64,000 nucleotides of DNA, taken from Tricholomella constricta. Its lineage: Eukaryota > Basidiomycota > Agaricomycetes > Agaricales > Lyophyllaceae. The position numbers and the translations under genes are program-made. The stretch is from positions 1-64,000 of the forward strand of contig JAACJP010000067.1 of NCBI GenBank assembly GCA_013368375.1. The letters run 5' to 3'. Of this stretch, positions 40,926-50,383 are shown in pieces (the first letter of the stretch is position 1; each line of letters starts with the position of its first letter). The notes under the pieces were generated by a model that was given only the letters and a program-made list of their open reading frames with translations, was not told the DNA's origin and ran no database searches.

Positions 40926-40971
40926 TTGCTTGGTTCTATTTGCCATTTGGTTGACTTCAACGCACGCGACC
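40926..40971 (+). repeat. Repeated-unit copy 1, leader part
   Basis: The leader TTGCTTGGTTCTATTTGCC recurs at 50,343, 62,424 and 63,727. In copy 1 it runs to a CACGCGACC at 40,963-40,971 and is then cut by the 683-bp element; the body of the unit resumes at 41,664. Confidence 0.8.
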
Positions 40972-41654
40972 CGCTTTTGAAATTTCGCCTCGAACCTTAA
41001 TCCTTGAAAAGGCAATTATTTATATTTAGATCCGTGTCCTAAACGGGAGCCACGCGCCCTCGCAAACGGCGGGACGTCACGTCACAGCGCTTCCACCATT
41101 ATACGACCATCATGCCCATTCAACCCGCCGTTTTCGAAGGCTCCAGAAAGGCGAGTTCGAACACAGCGGCGATGAGGGTAAATTACGTGTCCATCACTTC
41201 CCTCGGTAACCTTGCCATCACCCACGCTTCCCTGTCGTCGACCCCGCCCATTCCATTGCCCTTTCCTAACCTGCAACCCGCCTACGGAGACTTTGTTACT
41301 AAATCAGTGAAATACAATGCGTGATGGTTATCTAGGCTAATGAATGATCTGTAAGAGTTCTTGTCACTGTATTGCATCTCAAAAAGTCCAAGGCTCGAGG
41401 TACTGTGCCACATTGGTTGCTCACGGCACGAGACAAGCGGCAAGAGCATCTATGGAAAGAAATACTCTAAATAAACTGCTCTCGGGATACTTATGAAAAT
41501 GGAAATGGAAATAGTGTTGCAATCGGGACTTCGAGAGCTGAGCACACCTGTACGGGCAAGCCGAAGGCGCCCCGCCTTTGTTGTGGCTTGTCTGTCACTT
41601 GTCAAACTTGTTGCCTTTTTTAGATTTAAGGTTCGAGGCGAAAAGTGAGCAACT
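40972..41654. mobile_element. 683-bp non-autonomous inverted-repeat element with 9-bp target duplication
   Basis: The 9-bp CACGCGACC stands on both sides (40,963-40,971 and 41,655-41,663). The duplicate block B has it once (62,460-62,468) with no insert, so this is a clean filled/empty pair. The ends are imperfect inverted repeats of about 45 bp. Fourteen variable bases are followed on both sides by the identical core CGCCTCGAACCTTAA and then by a related AAAAGGCAA. No transposase is encoded; the longest frame is 70 codons (41,112-41,324). A 9-bp duplication suits Mutator-like families among others, but the superfamily is an inference. Confidence 0.85.
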
Positions 41655-41663
41655 CACGCGACC

Positions 41664-42185
41664 TATCCAAACGCCCATCCGAATGTATGTGGGCAGACAC
41701 CGTTCATCGCTCCCATTACTCACATTCGCCACAGGGGTAACCGCGAACAGCCAACATTTAAACATCCTATACCTCCACCGGTCTGCACTACACGTGCCAA
41801 TGCTGTTCCTGGAGTGCCACCCGTGCCACTTCAAGTCTTCGGCTGGAGCTTCGATATACAAAACGACGTGATCAAATGGGCGAACGACCACGACTTTGAA
41901 CCTGGTATGGACGAGTATTTCAGAGAACAACTCGCAAGGTCGGAGATCCGAACAAGGTTGCCTTTCGGCTACCGAGCAGTCGCTCAAGTCCATGATAAAG
42001 ACAGCCCCAACAATATCGTTGGTGCTAAACGTTACTGTTTCGTTATTGGTTCGAATAAATCACAGGAGGACATAGATCTAGCGTTTGATATGACAACCAT
42101 CAACCAGTTCCGCGCTGTCCTGGGCCCGGATGCACAATTTCAATGGCACAAATATCGCTATCGTGCTGACGATTCGGGTATGTAA
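41664..42185 (+). CDS. Repeated-unit protein, copy 1 (FGWSF family, unknown function)
   Basis: Unknown family present four times in this window. The frame runs open from the target duplication through PFIAPITHIRHRGN, then VPLQVFGWSFDIQNDVIKWA, NDHDFEPGMDEYFREQLARS, KRYCFVIGSNKSQEDI and WHKYRYRADDSGM to the stop. There is no in-frame ATG before the conserved part, so the start must come from an upstream exon or the copy is inactive. No signal peptide, membrane helix or known motif. After the stop, GTGCAGGGTAAGG suggests a donor site shared with copies 2 and 3. Confidence 0.5.
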   Translation, partial: YPNAHPNVCGQTPFIAPITHIRHRGNREQPTFKHPIPPPVCTTRANAVPGVPPVPLQVFGWSFDIQNDVIKWANDHDFEPGMDEYFREQLARSEIRTRLPFGYRAVAQVHDKDSPNNIVGAKRYCFVIGSNKSQEDIDLAFDMTTINQFRAVLGPDAQFQWHKYRYRADDSGM

Positions 42186-42366
42186 GTGTGCAGGGTAAGG
42201 TTTATTCAACTTCTTGATGCGTGACTATCTTACTGATTCAAGAGACAGACAGGTTCGGGCTCACACATTTATTGCTAAAGACTAGAATGGCTTATCATAC
42301 GTCTGGAACTGCCTGAGCAGTGGCATCAAGCCTTTATGAAGGAAAGTATTCAAGAACAAGACAAAA

Positions 42367-42562
42367 TCAACTCGGCGGATTACTTGAGAAGTAATTCATC
42401 ATCACCGATATGGGGTGATTCCTGTAAAAGTCAGTAACAAGTTGAATGAGCAGCAAGACGGCAGAAAGATGGCTCACGAAGAAATCAATTGGGCGATCTT
42501 TCATCACCTGCAAGTGCTGATGAAGATAATAGAGACGTTGGTTGGACTGATGGGATCCAAAC
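42367..42562 (-). pseudogene. 3' part of the PD-(D/E)XK-like gene split by the Gypsy element
   Basis: When the Gypsy element (and one copy of CAAAC) is disregarded, the minus-strand frame of the gene at 48,917-49,866 continues here for about 65 codons without a stop (GSHQSNQRLYYLHQ near the joint, HPISVMMNYFSS near the end), then stops at 42,367. This shows the gene was open at the moment of insertion. Confidence 0.75.
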
Positions 42563-43059
42563 TGTTAGGGGAACACCTGTTTGGTGATCACGTGACCATC
42601 CGATTCCTCGGACAAGCACGTGACCGACCGCTCCTCAGATGATCGCGATCCCGACCCCGACGCTCCGCCCCAAGCATCGGTGTACATACTTATAACTTCC
42701 TGTCGTTACTTCCCCTTCCAGCGCGCGCCCGATCCCGATTCCCGACATCCCGACGTCGGTCACCCGACCTCGTGCGCCTGCACCCTGAGCCACGAGGATC
42801 GGACAGCGTCGGGAACGTGTACATACACGCGCCGCTGCCCATCCGTTATCATTTACGTACCATACACCCCAGAGAGCCGGCCCTCAAGTAGTTACTCGTA
42901 TATAGTCATCCTCCTGACATGGGGGAATCCTTTACTCTATTCTCATTGGATTCCCCTCTGCCAGGTAGGTCTACTTACGTTCTCTCTAATCGTACATAAT
43001 ATAACATTGGATTCCCCTCTGCCAGCACGACTAAGCTCTGCGCTGAGGTCGCCCTAACA
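42563..43059 (+). repeat. 5' LTR of the chromovirus
   Basis: Ends TGTTAGGGG...CCCTAACA form an 8-bp inverted repeat. A TATATA box lies at 42,899-42,904. About 33 bp downstream, at 42,932-42,943, is TTACTCTATTCT, the reverse complement of the primer site; this is the likely transcript start. An 18-bp-range direct repeat, ATTGGATTCCCCTCTGCCAG, occurs twice (about 42,945 and 43,006). Confidence 0.95.
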
Positions 43060-43073
43060 GCAGAATAGAGTAA
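43060..43073 (+). promoter_or_regulatory. Primer binding site, self-priming type
   Basis: Two bases after the LTR lies AGAATAGAGTAA (43,062-43,073). It is not complementary to the usual tRNA ends as far as I can see, but its complement is TTACTCTATTCT in the LTR at 42,932-42,943, just where the transcript should begin. This is the layout of the Tf1/sushi self-priming mechanism. Confidence 0.75.
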
Positions 43074-43186
43074 CTCTAGAAACCCGACGAAGCCGACCGA
43101 TCCGCTTCCGCGCCGAAACACGCGTCTGCTACACGCGACCGTCCAACGCGCGCTCGCCCCGATCGCCCGTCCAGTCCCGTTTCGAG

Positions 43187-44383
43187 ATGTCCGAATTTGG
43201 TGACATGTCGCAGCGACCGTTCTCTCCCTTCCTCACGACGGAGGAGCGGTTGGCGAATATGGAAGCCACAATTTCGGCTCTCTCTGCCTCCAATACCTCC
43301 AACTCGGCCTCTATGGACCGCCTCTCCGCTCTTTTCGAAAAATTCATGTCGGGGACACCCCCCAATCCCACCCCCGCTGCTCCCGAAGCAGACACGACCC
43401 CCCCGCCGCCTGAGACGACCACCCCGCTGCCAGGCTCTCCGCGATCGGGATCGCACCACCTCCGACCGTCGCCCCCTCCCATTTACGACGGCGCCCGATC
43501 GGGCGGTCGCGCGTTCTTGAACGCCTGCAAGCTCTACTTCTCCTTGTGCGGGGGAAGTTTCGCCGATGACCACGCCCGAATAGTATGGGTGCTGTCGTAC
43601 ATGCAGCACGGGCAAGCCGCCGACTTCGTCAGTCGGGTGTTCCAGTTCGGAACCGCCAAGGACGTCTTTCCCGCCTGGAAGGACTTCGAAGACACCTTCC
43701 GTGGCGAGTTCTTCCTCTTCGACGAGGTCGCCGATGCCGCGCTCATCCTGGAGTCAACGGCGTACTTCCAGAACGGTCGATCGATCGACGAGTACATCGA
43801 CTCGTTCCGATCCCTGTGGGTCAAGGCGGGCTACCCAGATGGGCGTCACCTGGTCCTCAAATTCCGTCGGGGAATGGACCCGAAGCTCTCGAGGCGACTC
43901 GGAAGCATCACCACGGGTCGCCCGCACGATGAGAAGATTGAGGAGTGGCTGAGGATCGCTCGTTCTCAAGACTTCATCATGAGGTCGGAGGACGACTTCC
44001 ACCGTCGGATGGTCCCGACAAAGGCGCCCGACAGCCGCCCGCCCACCACCGCAGCTGCACGATGGGCGTTCGCTACTGCCCCCGCTCCCGCTCCCGCTCC
44101 CGCTCCTGCCGCACCAGCCCCCAGGCCGATCCCCCAGGGCATCCCAATGGACGTAGATCGGATGCGCGATCGAGTCGCGCCTGCCGACGACCACTGTTTT
44201 CGGTGCAAGAAAAAGGGTCACTACTCTCGTGACTGCCCTTTGCGCTGGGACGTGCGCCACATGCTCGATGATGAGCTGGAGGCGCTTATCATGGAACGTC
44301 TAGCTCGCAAGGACGCAGTCCCCGCCGACCCGACTCCATCGTCGGCCGACGCGACCGCCTCCGACGCCGAGGAGGGTTTTTAA
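43187..44383 (+). CDS. gag: Chromovirus Gag
   Basis: 398 codons. The N-terminal third is serine/proline rich with a coiled start (ERLANMEATISALSA). The middle is a retrotransposon Gag capsid region (ILESTAYFQNGRSIDEYIDS, then SLWVKAGYPDGRHLVLKFRRG). An alanine-proline repeat follows near 44,080-44,120. A CCHC zinc knuckle, CFRCKKKGHYSRDC, lies at about 44,198-44,240. The frame ends GAG GGT TTT TAA, overlapping the -1 frameshift heptamer. Start chosen as the first ATG after the primer site with full gag similarity. Confidence 0.94.
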   Translation: MSEFGDMSQRPFSPFLTTEERLANMEATISALSASNTSNSASMDRLSALFEKFMSGTPPNPTPAAPEADTTPPPPETTTPLPGSPRSGSHHLRPSPPPIYDGARSGGRAFLNACKLYFSLCGGSFADDHARIVWVLSYMQHGQAADFVSRVFQFGTAKDVFPAWKDFEDTFRGEFFLFDEVADAALILESTAYFQNGRSIDEYIDSFRSLWVKAGYPDGRHLVLKFRRGMDPKLSRRLGSITTGRPHDEKIEEWLRIARSQDFIMRSEDDFHRRMVPTKAPDSRPPTTAAARWAFATAPAPAPAPAPAAPAPRPIPQGIPMDVDRMRDRVAPADDHCFRCKKKGHYSRDCPLRWDVRHMLDDELEALIMERLARKDAVPADPTPSSADATASDAEEGF

Positions 44384-44416
44384 TTACACAACGGGTGGAA
44401 CGTACGCCCCCGTTGT
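44374..44416 (+). promoter_or_regulatory. Programmed -1 frameshift site with stem-loop
   Basis: The heptamer GGGTTTT (44,374-44,380) fits the X XXY YYZ rule in the gag frame and ends right before the gag TAA. Seven bases later ACAACGGG (44,388-44,395) can pair fully with CCCGTTGT (44,409-44,416) around a 13-nt loop. The new frame from 44,380 is the pol frame. Confidence 0.8.
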
Positions 44417-47400
44417 CTAGTCGTAATCGGTTCGCTCCTTTATCCGTAGAATACGCCAATACACCTAATATTGCTGCTATTCCGACGAGCGAACCGACCG
44501 ACAAAGACGTACAAAACCCCTCCGACCCGACGACACCGATCGCAGTCGCAAAGCCGATCGCCCCGTCGCGTCGTGGCCTACCCCGCTGGGAAAAGCGACT
44601 CCCTAGTCGCTTCATCGCCGCTGCCTCCCCCTGCCCCAGATCCCTGTGGCTCAACGTCGAACTGGAGACCACCGACACCCAGGAGTCGCATGCCGTCACT
44701 GCCCTAGTGGACAGCGGAGCGACCGGCAGTTTTCTCAATGTCGCTTTCGTCGAGAAACACAAGCTCACAACCAAGGTGCTTAGTCGGCCATCCCCGGTTT
44801 ACAATGTGGACGGCACTCTCAACGAAGGCGGTTCGGTCTCTTGCATCGTAGAAGCTGTCTTGCGATACAACGGTCATACCGAACGAGCCGTCTTCGGGGT
44901 CACCCAGTTAGGCAAGCAAGACATGATCCTCGGGTTCAACTGGCTTAAAAACCATAACCCCGAGATCGACTGGGAGACCAAGGAGGTGAAGATGAGTCGC
45001 TGTCCGACGCAGTGCGGCACCTGCAAGGACGAGGTCAAAGCCGATCGGCGCGCACGCACCAAAGTGCGCGCAGCGATCCGCGCCTGTCGAGCCGACGGTA
45101 TACCGATGACTGAGCCCGACCTGCGAGCCCCGACCAACCCGTATGTTGAGGACGACTCTGATGAGGAGGAGTTCCTCCCCTACACCCCGATCCTGGAGGA
45201 ACCTGACCCAGAGTCTGACGACTTCCTGGTGGAAACCTTCCTGAGTGGCGATCGCATCTTCGCGACCGCGATCCATCCGACTCCGACCGCCGAGCATATT
45301 CGGGCCAGCCAAACGACATCGCAGCGACTTGCGGAAGCGCACGCTGCTAACTCCGTGCCCAGAACTTTCCGCGACGCAGTACCGACCCACCTCCACGACT
45401 TTGAAGATGTCTTCTCCAAAGTCGCATTCGATGAGCTTCCAGAGCGCAAGCAATGGGACCATGCCATCGAACTGGAGCCGGGCGCGTCGCCGACGGGCAC
45501 GAAGGTCTACCCGCTCTCACCGGCAGAACAGGTCGAACTCGACGTGTTCCTCAAGGAGAACCTCGAGACAGGTCGCATCCGACCGTCCAAGTCGCCCATG
45601 GCGTCGCCGGTCTTCTTCATCAAGAAGAAGGACGGGTCGCTCCGACTGGTTCAGGACTATCGGACGCTCAATGCGCTCACGGTGAAGAACCGATACCCGC
45701 TGCCCCTCATTAGCGAACTGGTGAATAACCTTCGCGGCGCGCGGTACTTCACCAAGTTGGACGTCCGATGGGGGTACAACAACGTGCGGATCAAGGAAGG
45801 CGACGAGTGGAAGGCAGCGTTTCGGACGAATCGCGGCCTCTTCGAGCCGCTCGTCATGTTCTTCGGCCTCACGAACAGCCCCGCCACATTTCAGACCATG
45901 ATGAATGATATCTTCCGCGATCTGATCGCTGAAGGTGTTGTTTGCGTGTACCTCGATGACATCTTGATTTATACAAAGACGCTAGAGGAACACCATCGGG
46001 TCACGCGACTGGTACTGGACCGACTCCGCGAACATCAGCTGTTCTTAAAGCCCGAGAAATGCGAATTTGAGCAGACTAAGATCGAGTATCTCGGGCTGAT
46101 CATCTCGCAAGGGCAAGCGGAAATGGATCCGGTTAAAGTCGCTGGAGTGTTGGAATGGCCGGCGCCGAAGAACAAGAAGGAGGTGCAAGCGTTCCTAGGC
46201 TTCACCAATTTCTACCGACGGTTCATCCAGGACTTCTCGCACCATGCCCGACCCCTGTTCGATCTGACAGGCAAGGACGTCGCCTGGCGATGGGGAGAGT
46301 CGGAGCAGTCGGCCTTTGCCCTTCTGAAGTCTGCAATCACATCGGGGCCAGTCCTCATGTTCCCCGACGACGATCGACCGTACCGCATCGAAGCCGACTC
46401 GTCCGACTTCGCAACGGGCGCAGTCCTGTCGCAAGAGTCGCCATCCGATGGCAAGTGGCACCCGGTCGCGTTCTACTCGAAGAGCTTGAACGCCGTCGAG
46501 CGGAACTACGAGATCCATGACAAAGAGATGCTGGCGATCATCCGGTCTCTGGAGGAATGGCGACACTTCGTAGAAGGCGCAAAGCACAAGGTGGAGATCT
46601 GGACCGACCACAAGAACCTCGAGTACTTCCTCACCGCGAAGAAACTCAATCGGCGTCAAGCCCGATGGTCGCTTTACCTCGCCAACTTCGACTTCGCCCT
46701 CCACCACCGTCCTGGCCGTAGCATGGGCAAACCCGACGCGTTATCGCGTCGCCCCGACCATGGCGACGGAAGCGCCGACAACGCCAACATCGTGCTGCTC
46801 AAACCAGAATTCTTCGCCGTTCGTGCAACTGAAGGCCTTGCACTGGTCGGAGAGGAGGATGATGTGCTGAAAGCGATCCGCAAGGGCAATCGCGATGGGG
46901 CTCAGGAGGATGCGGTCGCGAAAGCGGCGCAACTGGTCAAAGCATCCAAGATCGCCGGCCGCTCCCTTCGCTTTGGCGAGTGGGGAGAGGAAGGCGGTCT
47001 GCTCACGTTCCGTGGACGGATCTATGTCCCGAACGTCCCAGACCTTCGCCGACGCATTGTGGAGCAGCACCACGACTCCAAGGTCGCCGGTCACCCCGGT
47101 CGCTGGAAGACGCTCGAACTGGTGTCGCGCAACTACTGGTGGCCCCAGATGTCGCGCTTCATCGGTTCGTACACCAGCACCTGTGACATGTGTCTGCGCA
47201 CGAAACCTCGCCGCCAACTCCCCGTCGGACAGCTGCAGCCGCTTCCCATCCCCGAAGGCCGATGGAATGTCGTATCGGTCGACTTCATCACCGAACTTCC
47301 AGAGTCCAACGGCCACGACGCGATCATGAATGTCGTGGATTCAGTTGGAAAGCGCGCGCACTTCATCGCGTCGCACACGACTTGTTCGGCCCTGGGAGCT

Positions 47401-48414
47401 GCGAACCTCTACCGTCGCCACGTCTGGAAGCTGCACGGTCTCCCCGACGCATTCGTCTCCGATCGAGGTCCACAGTTCGTCGCCGAGTTCACGCGCGAAC
47501 TGTACAGACTCCTGGGTATCAAGCTGTCGGCCTCGACGGCGTACCACCCACAGACCGACGGACAGACAGAGCGTGTCAACCAGGAACTGGAACAGTTCTT
47601 GCGAGTCTTCTGCAATGAGCGCCAGAACGATTGGGAGGACCTCCTGCCCGACGCCGAATTCAGTTACAACAACCATGTACATTCGGCGACGCAGCAGACC
47701 CCCTTCCTGCTTGACACTGGTCGGCATCCGCGCATGGGCTTTGAGCCGCGTCGGGGCGCTTCCAAGAACGAGTCAGCAGACGAGTTCGTGGAGCGCATGA
47801 AGGAAGCACAGGAGGAAGCCAAGGCAGCGCTTTCAAAGGCCAAAGACGACATGGAGCGGTATTACAACCAGCGGCATGCCCCAACGCCCGACTACCAGCC
47901 TGGCGACAAGGTATACTTGGACGCGACCGACATTTCTACGACCCGACCGTCTAAGAAGTTGTCGCATCGCTACCTTGGCCCTTTCGTCGTGCAAAGGCGA
48001 GTCGGCCCGCTGGCATACCGCCTCCTGCTGCCTCAGTCCATGAAGCGCATCCACCCAGTCTTCCACGTCGTGAAGCTCATCCCCGCCATTGCTGATCCGA
48101 TCGAAGGTCGTCGATCCGATCCCCCTCCGCCCCCCGACATAATCGACGACGAACCCCATTATGAAGTTGAAAAGATCCTCGATAGCCGAACCTTCCGCAA
48201 AAAACTACAGTACAAGGTCCTGTGGAAGGGCTATGGTTACGAAGAAGCTTCTTGGGAACCTCGCGAAAATGTCGCCGCCCCCGATCTGGTACGCAAATTT
48301 CACCGCGACAACCCCGACGCCCCACGCCACATTCGTGGCATCTTCACTCTATCCCCCGCCATCTTCGCCACCGTCACCCCGCACCGAGTCGTTGCGATTC
48401 AAAAGGGGGGGTGA
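44380..48414 (+). CDS. pol: Chromovirus Pol (protease, RT, RNase H, integrase, chromodomain)
   Basis: Read in the -1 frame after Gag; about 1,344 codons. Protease: ALVDSGATGSFLN. RT: TKLDVRWGYNNVRI, FGLTNSPATFQ and CVYLDDILIYT. RNase H: RIEADSSDFATGAVL and WTDHKNLEYF. Integrase zinc site: the HH in VEQHHDSKVAGHPGRW, then CDMCL; catalytic triad in SVDFITELP, FVSDRGPQF and the glutamate of QTERVNQELEQ. GPF/Y-type segment YLGPFVVQRRVGPLAYRL. C-terminal chromodomain: EVEKILDSR, then YKVLWKGYGYEEASWEP. The stop (48,412-48,414) abuts the 3' LTR. All catalytic residues seen are intact. Confidence 0.95.
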   Translation, partial: LITQRVERTPPLSSRNRFAPLSVEYANTPNIAAIPTSEPTDKDVQNPSDPTTPIAVAKPIAPSRRGLPRWEKRLPSRFIAAASPCPRSLWLNVELETTDTQESHAVTALVDSGATGSFLNVAFVEKHKLTTKVLSRPSPVYNVDGTLNEGGSVSCIVEAVLRYNGHTERAVFGVTQLGKQDMILGFNWLKNHNPEIDWETKEVKMSRCPTQCGTCKDEVKADRRARTKVRAAIRACRADGIPMTEPDLRAPTNPYVEDDSDEEEFLPYTPILEEPDPESDDFLVETFLSGDRIFATAIHPTPTAEHIRASQTTSQRLAEAHAANSVPRTFRDAVPTHLHDFEDVFSKVAFDELPERKQWDHAIELEPGASPTGTKVYPLSPAEQVELDVFLKENLETGRIRPSKSPMASPVFFIKKKDGSLRLVQDYRTLNALTVKNRYPLPLISELVNNLRGARYFTKLDVRWGYNNVRIKEGDEWKAAFRTNRGLFEPLVMFFGLTNSPATFQTMMNDIFRDLIAEGVVCVYLDDILIYTKTLEEHHRVTRLVLDRLREHQLFLKPEKCEFEQTKIEYLGLIISQGQAEMDPVKVAGVLEWPAPKNKKEVQAFLGFTNFYRRFIQDFSHHARPLFDLTGKDVAWRWGESEQSAFALLKSAITSGPVLMFPDDDRPYRIEADSSDFATGAVLSQESPSDGKWHPVAFYSKSLNAVERNYEIHDKEMLAIIRSLEEWRHFVEGAKHKVEIWTDHKNLEYFLTAKKLNRRQARWSLYLANFDFALHHRPGRSMGKPDALSRRPDHGDGSADNANIVLLKPEFFAVRATEGLALVGEEDDVLKAIRKGNRDGAQEDAVAKAAQLVKASKIAGRSLRFGEWGEEGGLLTFRGRIYVPNVPDLRRRIVEQHHDSKVAGHPGRWKTLELVSRNYWWPQMSRFIGSYTSTCDMCLRTKPRRQLPVGQLQPLPIPEGRWNVVSVDFITELPESNGHDAIMNVVDSVGKRAHFIASHTTCSALGAANLYRRHVWKLHGLPDAFVSDRGPQFVAEFTRELYRLLGIKLSASTAYHPQTDGQTERVNQELEQFLRVFCNERQNDWEDLLPDAEFSYNNHVHSATQQTPFLLDTGRHPRMGFEPRRGASKNESADEFVERMKEAQEEAKAALSKAKDDMERYYNQRHAPTPDYQPGDKVYLDATDISTTRPSKKLSHRYLGPFVVQRRVGPLAYRLLLPQSMKRIHPVFHVVKLIPAIADPIEGRRSDPPPPPDIIDDEPHYEVEKILDSRTFRKKLQYKVLWKGYGYEEASWEPRENVAAPDLVRKFHRDNPDAPRHIRGIFTLSPAIFATVTPHRVVAIQKGG
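48401..48411 (+). promoter_or_regulatory. Polypurine tract
   Basis: AAAAGGGGGGG, four bases before the 3' LTR and inside the last pol codons; the standard plus-strand primer. Confidence 0.9.
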
Positions 48415-48911
48415 TGTTAGGGGAACACCTGTTTGGTGATCACGTGACCATCCGATTCCTCGGACAAGCACGTGACCGACCGCTCCTCAGATGATCGCGA
48501 TCCCGACCCCGACGCTCCGCCCCAAGCATCGGTGTACATACTTATAACTTCCTGTCGTTACTTCCCCTTCCAGCGCGCGCCCGATCCCGATTCCCGACAT
48601 CCCGACGTCGGTCACCCGACCTCGTGCGCCTGCACCCTGAGCCACGAGGATCGGACAGCGTCGGGAACGTGTACATACACGCGCCGCTGCCCATCCGTTA
48701 TCATTTACGTACCATACACCCCAGAGAGCCGGCCCTCAAGTAGTTACTCGTATATAGTCATCCTCCTGACATGGGGGAATCCTTTACTCTATTCTCATTG
48801 GATTCCCCTCTGCCAGGTAGGTCTACTTACGTTCTCTCTAATCGTACATAATATAACATTGGATTCCCCTCTGCCAGCACGACTAAGCTCTGCGCTGAGG
48901 TCGCCCTAACA
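48415..48911 (+). repeat. 3' LTR of the chromovirus
   Basis: 497 bp, visually identical to the 5' LTR, followed by the target duplication CAAAC. Confidence 0.95.
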
Positions 48912-49866
48912 CAAACAAGATGTTTTTGGTGAAACGTCCTGTCGCTTCGCAGCTCTCCCACTTGTCACAGAGCGGCTCCACATCTCTGAGGTCGTGGAAC
49001 AACTTGATATCCCTCTTCGAGGGCCCGGACTTCCGCGTTTCTTCGTTGTTTTCCAATGTTTTTTGGATACGTCTTTTCTTCTTCTTCCTTGCCTTTTCTT
49101 CCTCATCCTCATAAATTGTCTTCCATAAGACTTCTCCATTTTTTTCCTCGGTGTCGCATTCGCTTCGAGTGACAATTCGAAACTTCCACCATTCTCCGAC
49201 TGCGACGATAAGGACAAGGCTTTCCATCTTGGTGTATTCAGCTCGTTGGAATGCAACCATGGCTTGTTGCATGACATCATTTTCACCTTCCCGAAATTTC
49301 ACTCGCAATGCAGTCGCGAATTCTGCAAGACTTTCCAGGGACCGAGAAGGGATGGTCTTCAATTCGATGAGAGCACGTGGAGTCGCAGGTCCGGACAATG
49401 TCATCACGTTCCATTGGGAGATGTCCTTTGGAAACACAGGATAATCGGTGTTTGCTCCGAGGCTTGGAACCTTATTGATGAGGCGTAAAGCCATGATTAT
49501 GAAATCAGGACGTTTTTCTTCCTCCCTGCCTGCCACAGTATCCAAGGATATATCTGGATCCTGCAGGGCATCTGCTTCGTCCGTGTAGTAGACTACCATT
49601 TGTGGAGCCAGCAGGAGATGTTGTTGGTCGCTGATGAGGTTGTCCAAAACAAGAGTCCAAAAGGGATGAAAGTGGTCTTCAAGTCGGCGATGATTTGTTC
49701 GTCTGCTGTATCCGTAGTTGATTGCGACGGTGAGACGTATTAAAGCGTCAAGGTTGCCTTGAAGGCCAGGAAGTTGCCAGTCGTGTTTCGACGTCGGAGG
49801 AGGTTGTTTCGACATTGGAGGAGGAAGTTTCGACATTGGAGGTTGTTGAAGAGCTCCTGCTCGCAA
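48912..49866 (-). pseudogene. PD-(D/E)XK-like nuclease family gene, 5' part, split by the chromovirus
   Basis: Starts at 49,866 with a short repeated N-terminus (MSKLPPPMSKQPPPTSK). The core has RPDFIIMALRLIN and, after a spacer, ALIELKTIPSR; D...ExK is the PD-(D/E)XK nuclease pattern. MQQAMVAFQRAEY follows in the position of the usual helix. A long lysine/glutamate helix (EDEEEKARKKKKRR) precedes the break at TKNILF, where the LTR begins. The rest of the gene is at 42,367-42,562. Similar proteins are multi-copy and unassigned in mushrooms, some linked to Crinkler-like or defence nucleases; I do not claim which. Confidence 0.7.
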
Positions 49867-50340
49867 GGGTATTTATATTTGACCAAGACCGGAACTGTTA
49901 GAACTGGAACAAAAGGCATGCTTCTTCAACAATAAGTAAAAAACAAGGGTTCAAAGAATGCAAGGGAACAATAGATCCTCCTATCAGTAACAGTACTGAA
50001 GGACCATGAAGAATCATGCATTAATCATGAGCGAACAACACTCAGCCCCTTGGGTCAATCCAAAACAACGTTACTTACACATAATGATTTTACTTGTTAC
50101 TAGTGGGACCTTTTGTTTTGTCTTCTAGAACACATGCATATGCCTTCAGTACATATGATTGATCATCAAACTCGGAGCCATCAATTGACGTCGTTTGGAC
50201 GCTACCGATACCGAAAAACTGTGCCATGAGGAGTTGAGCCGTAGCAGAAGCCAGAACAAGGTTACATAAGTAACTTCCTCTTGTTAGAATGTGTTATGTG
50301 CGTGAGTACTGAGTCAGCATTTTTGAAACACCATAATTAC
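49867..50340. other. Intergenic, nothing recognised
   Basis: AT-rich, with no frame above 60 codons, no RNA gene and no repeat found elsewhere in the window. Confidence 0.45.
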
Positions 50341-50383
50341 ATTGCTTGGTTCTATTTGCCATCTGGGTGACTTTAAAGCACGA
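50341..50383 (+). repeat. Repeated-unit copy 2, leader part
   Basis: ATTGCTTGGTTCTATTTGCC, then GACTTTAAAGCACGA, close to the leader of copy 4 (63,726). It ends at 50,383; the matching body of the unit begins 6.4 kb further on at 56,769. Confidence 0.7.

Larger units (their letters stand above)
36850..42240. repeat. Segmental duplication block A (phosphatase 5' half, P450, repeated unit)
   Basis: Matches block B at about 58,345-63,050 in the same orientation. Offsets are steady: 38,221 pairs with 59,692, 40,720 with 62,217 and 40,963 with 62,460. After the 683-bp insertion at 40,972 the offset drops by 692. Similarity is highest over the P450 coding exons and lower in the phosphatase intron and flank. 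Confidence 0.88.
42563..48911 (+). mobile_element. Complete Ty3/Gypsy chromovirus, 6,349 bp, recent insertion
   Basis: Two 497-bp LTRs (42,563-43,059 and 48,415-48,911) look identical base for base, and the target duplication CAAAC (42,558-42,562 and 48,912-48,916) is exact. Between them are a primer site, gag with one zinc knuckle, pol in the -1 frame with protease, RT, RNase H, integrase and a C-terminal chromodomain, and a polypurine tract. Chromodomains are known to steer integration to certain chromatin. No stop or shift breaks either frame, so this copy may still be active. It belongs to the fungal chromoviruses. Confidence 0.96.

Noticed and set aside
42620..43057. 145-codon frame in both LTRs as a gene
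   Set aside because: It is identical only because the LTRs are; it has no protein features and spans the promoter and primer regions.
43754..44260. Minus-strand 168-codon frame over gag
   Set aside because: Shadow of the GC-rich gag gene.
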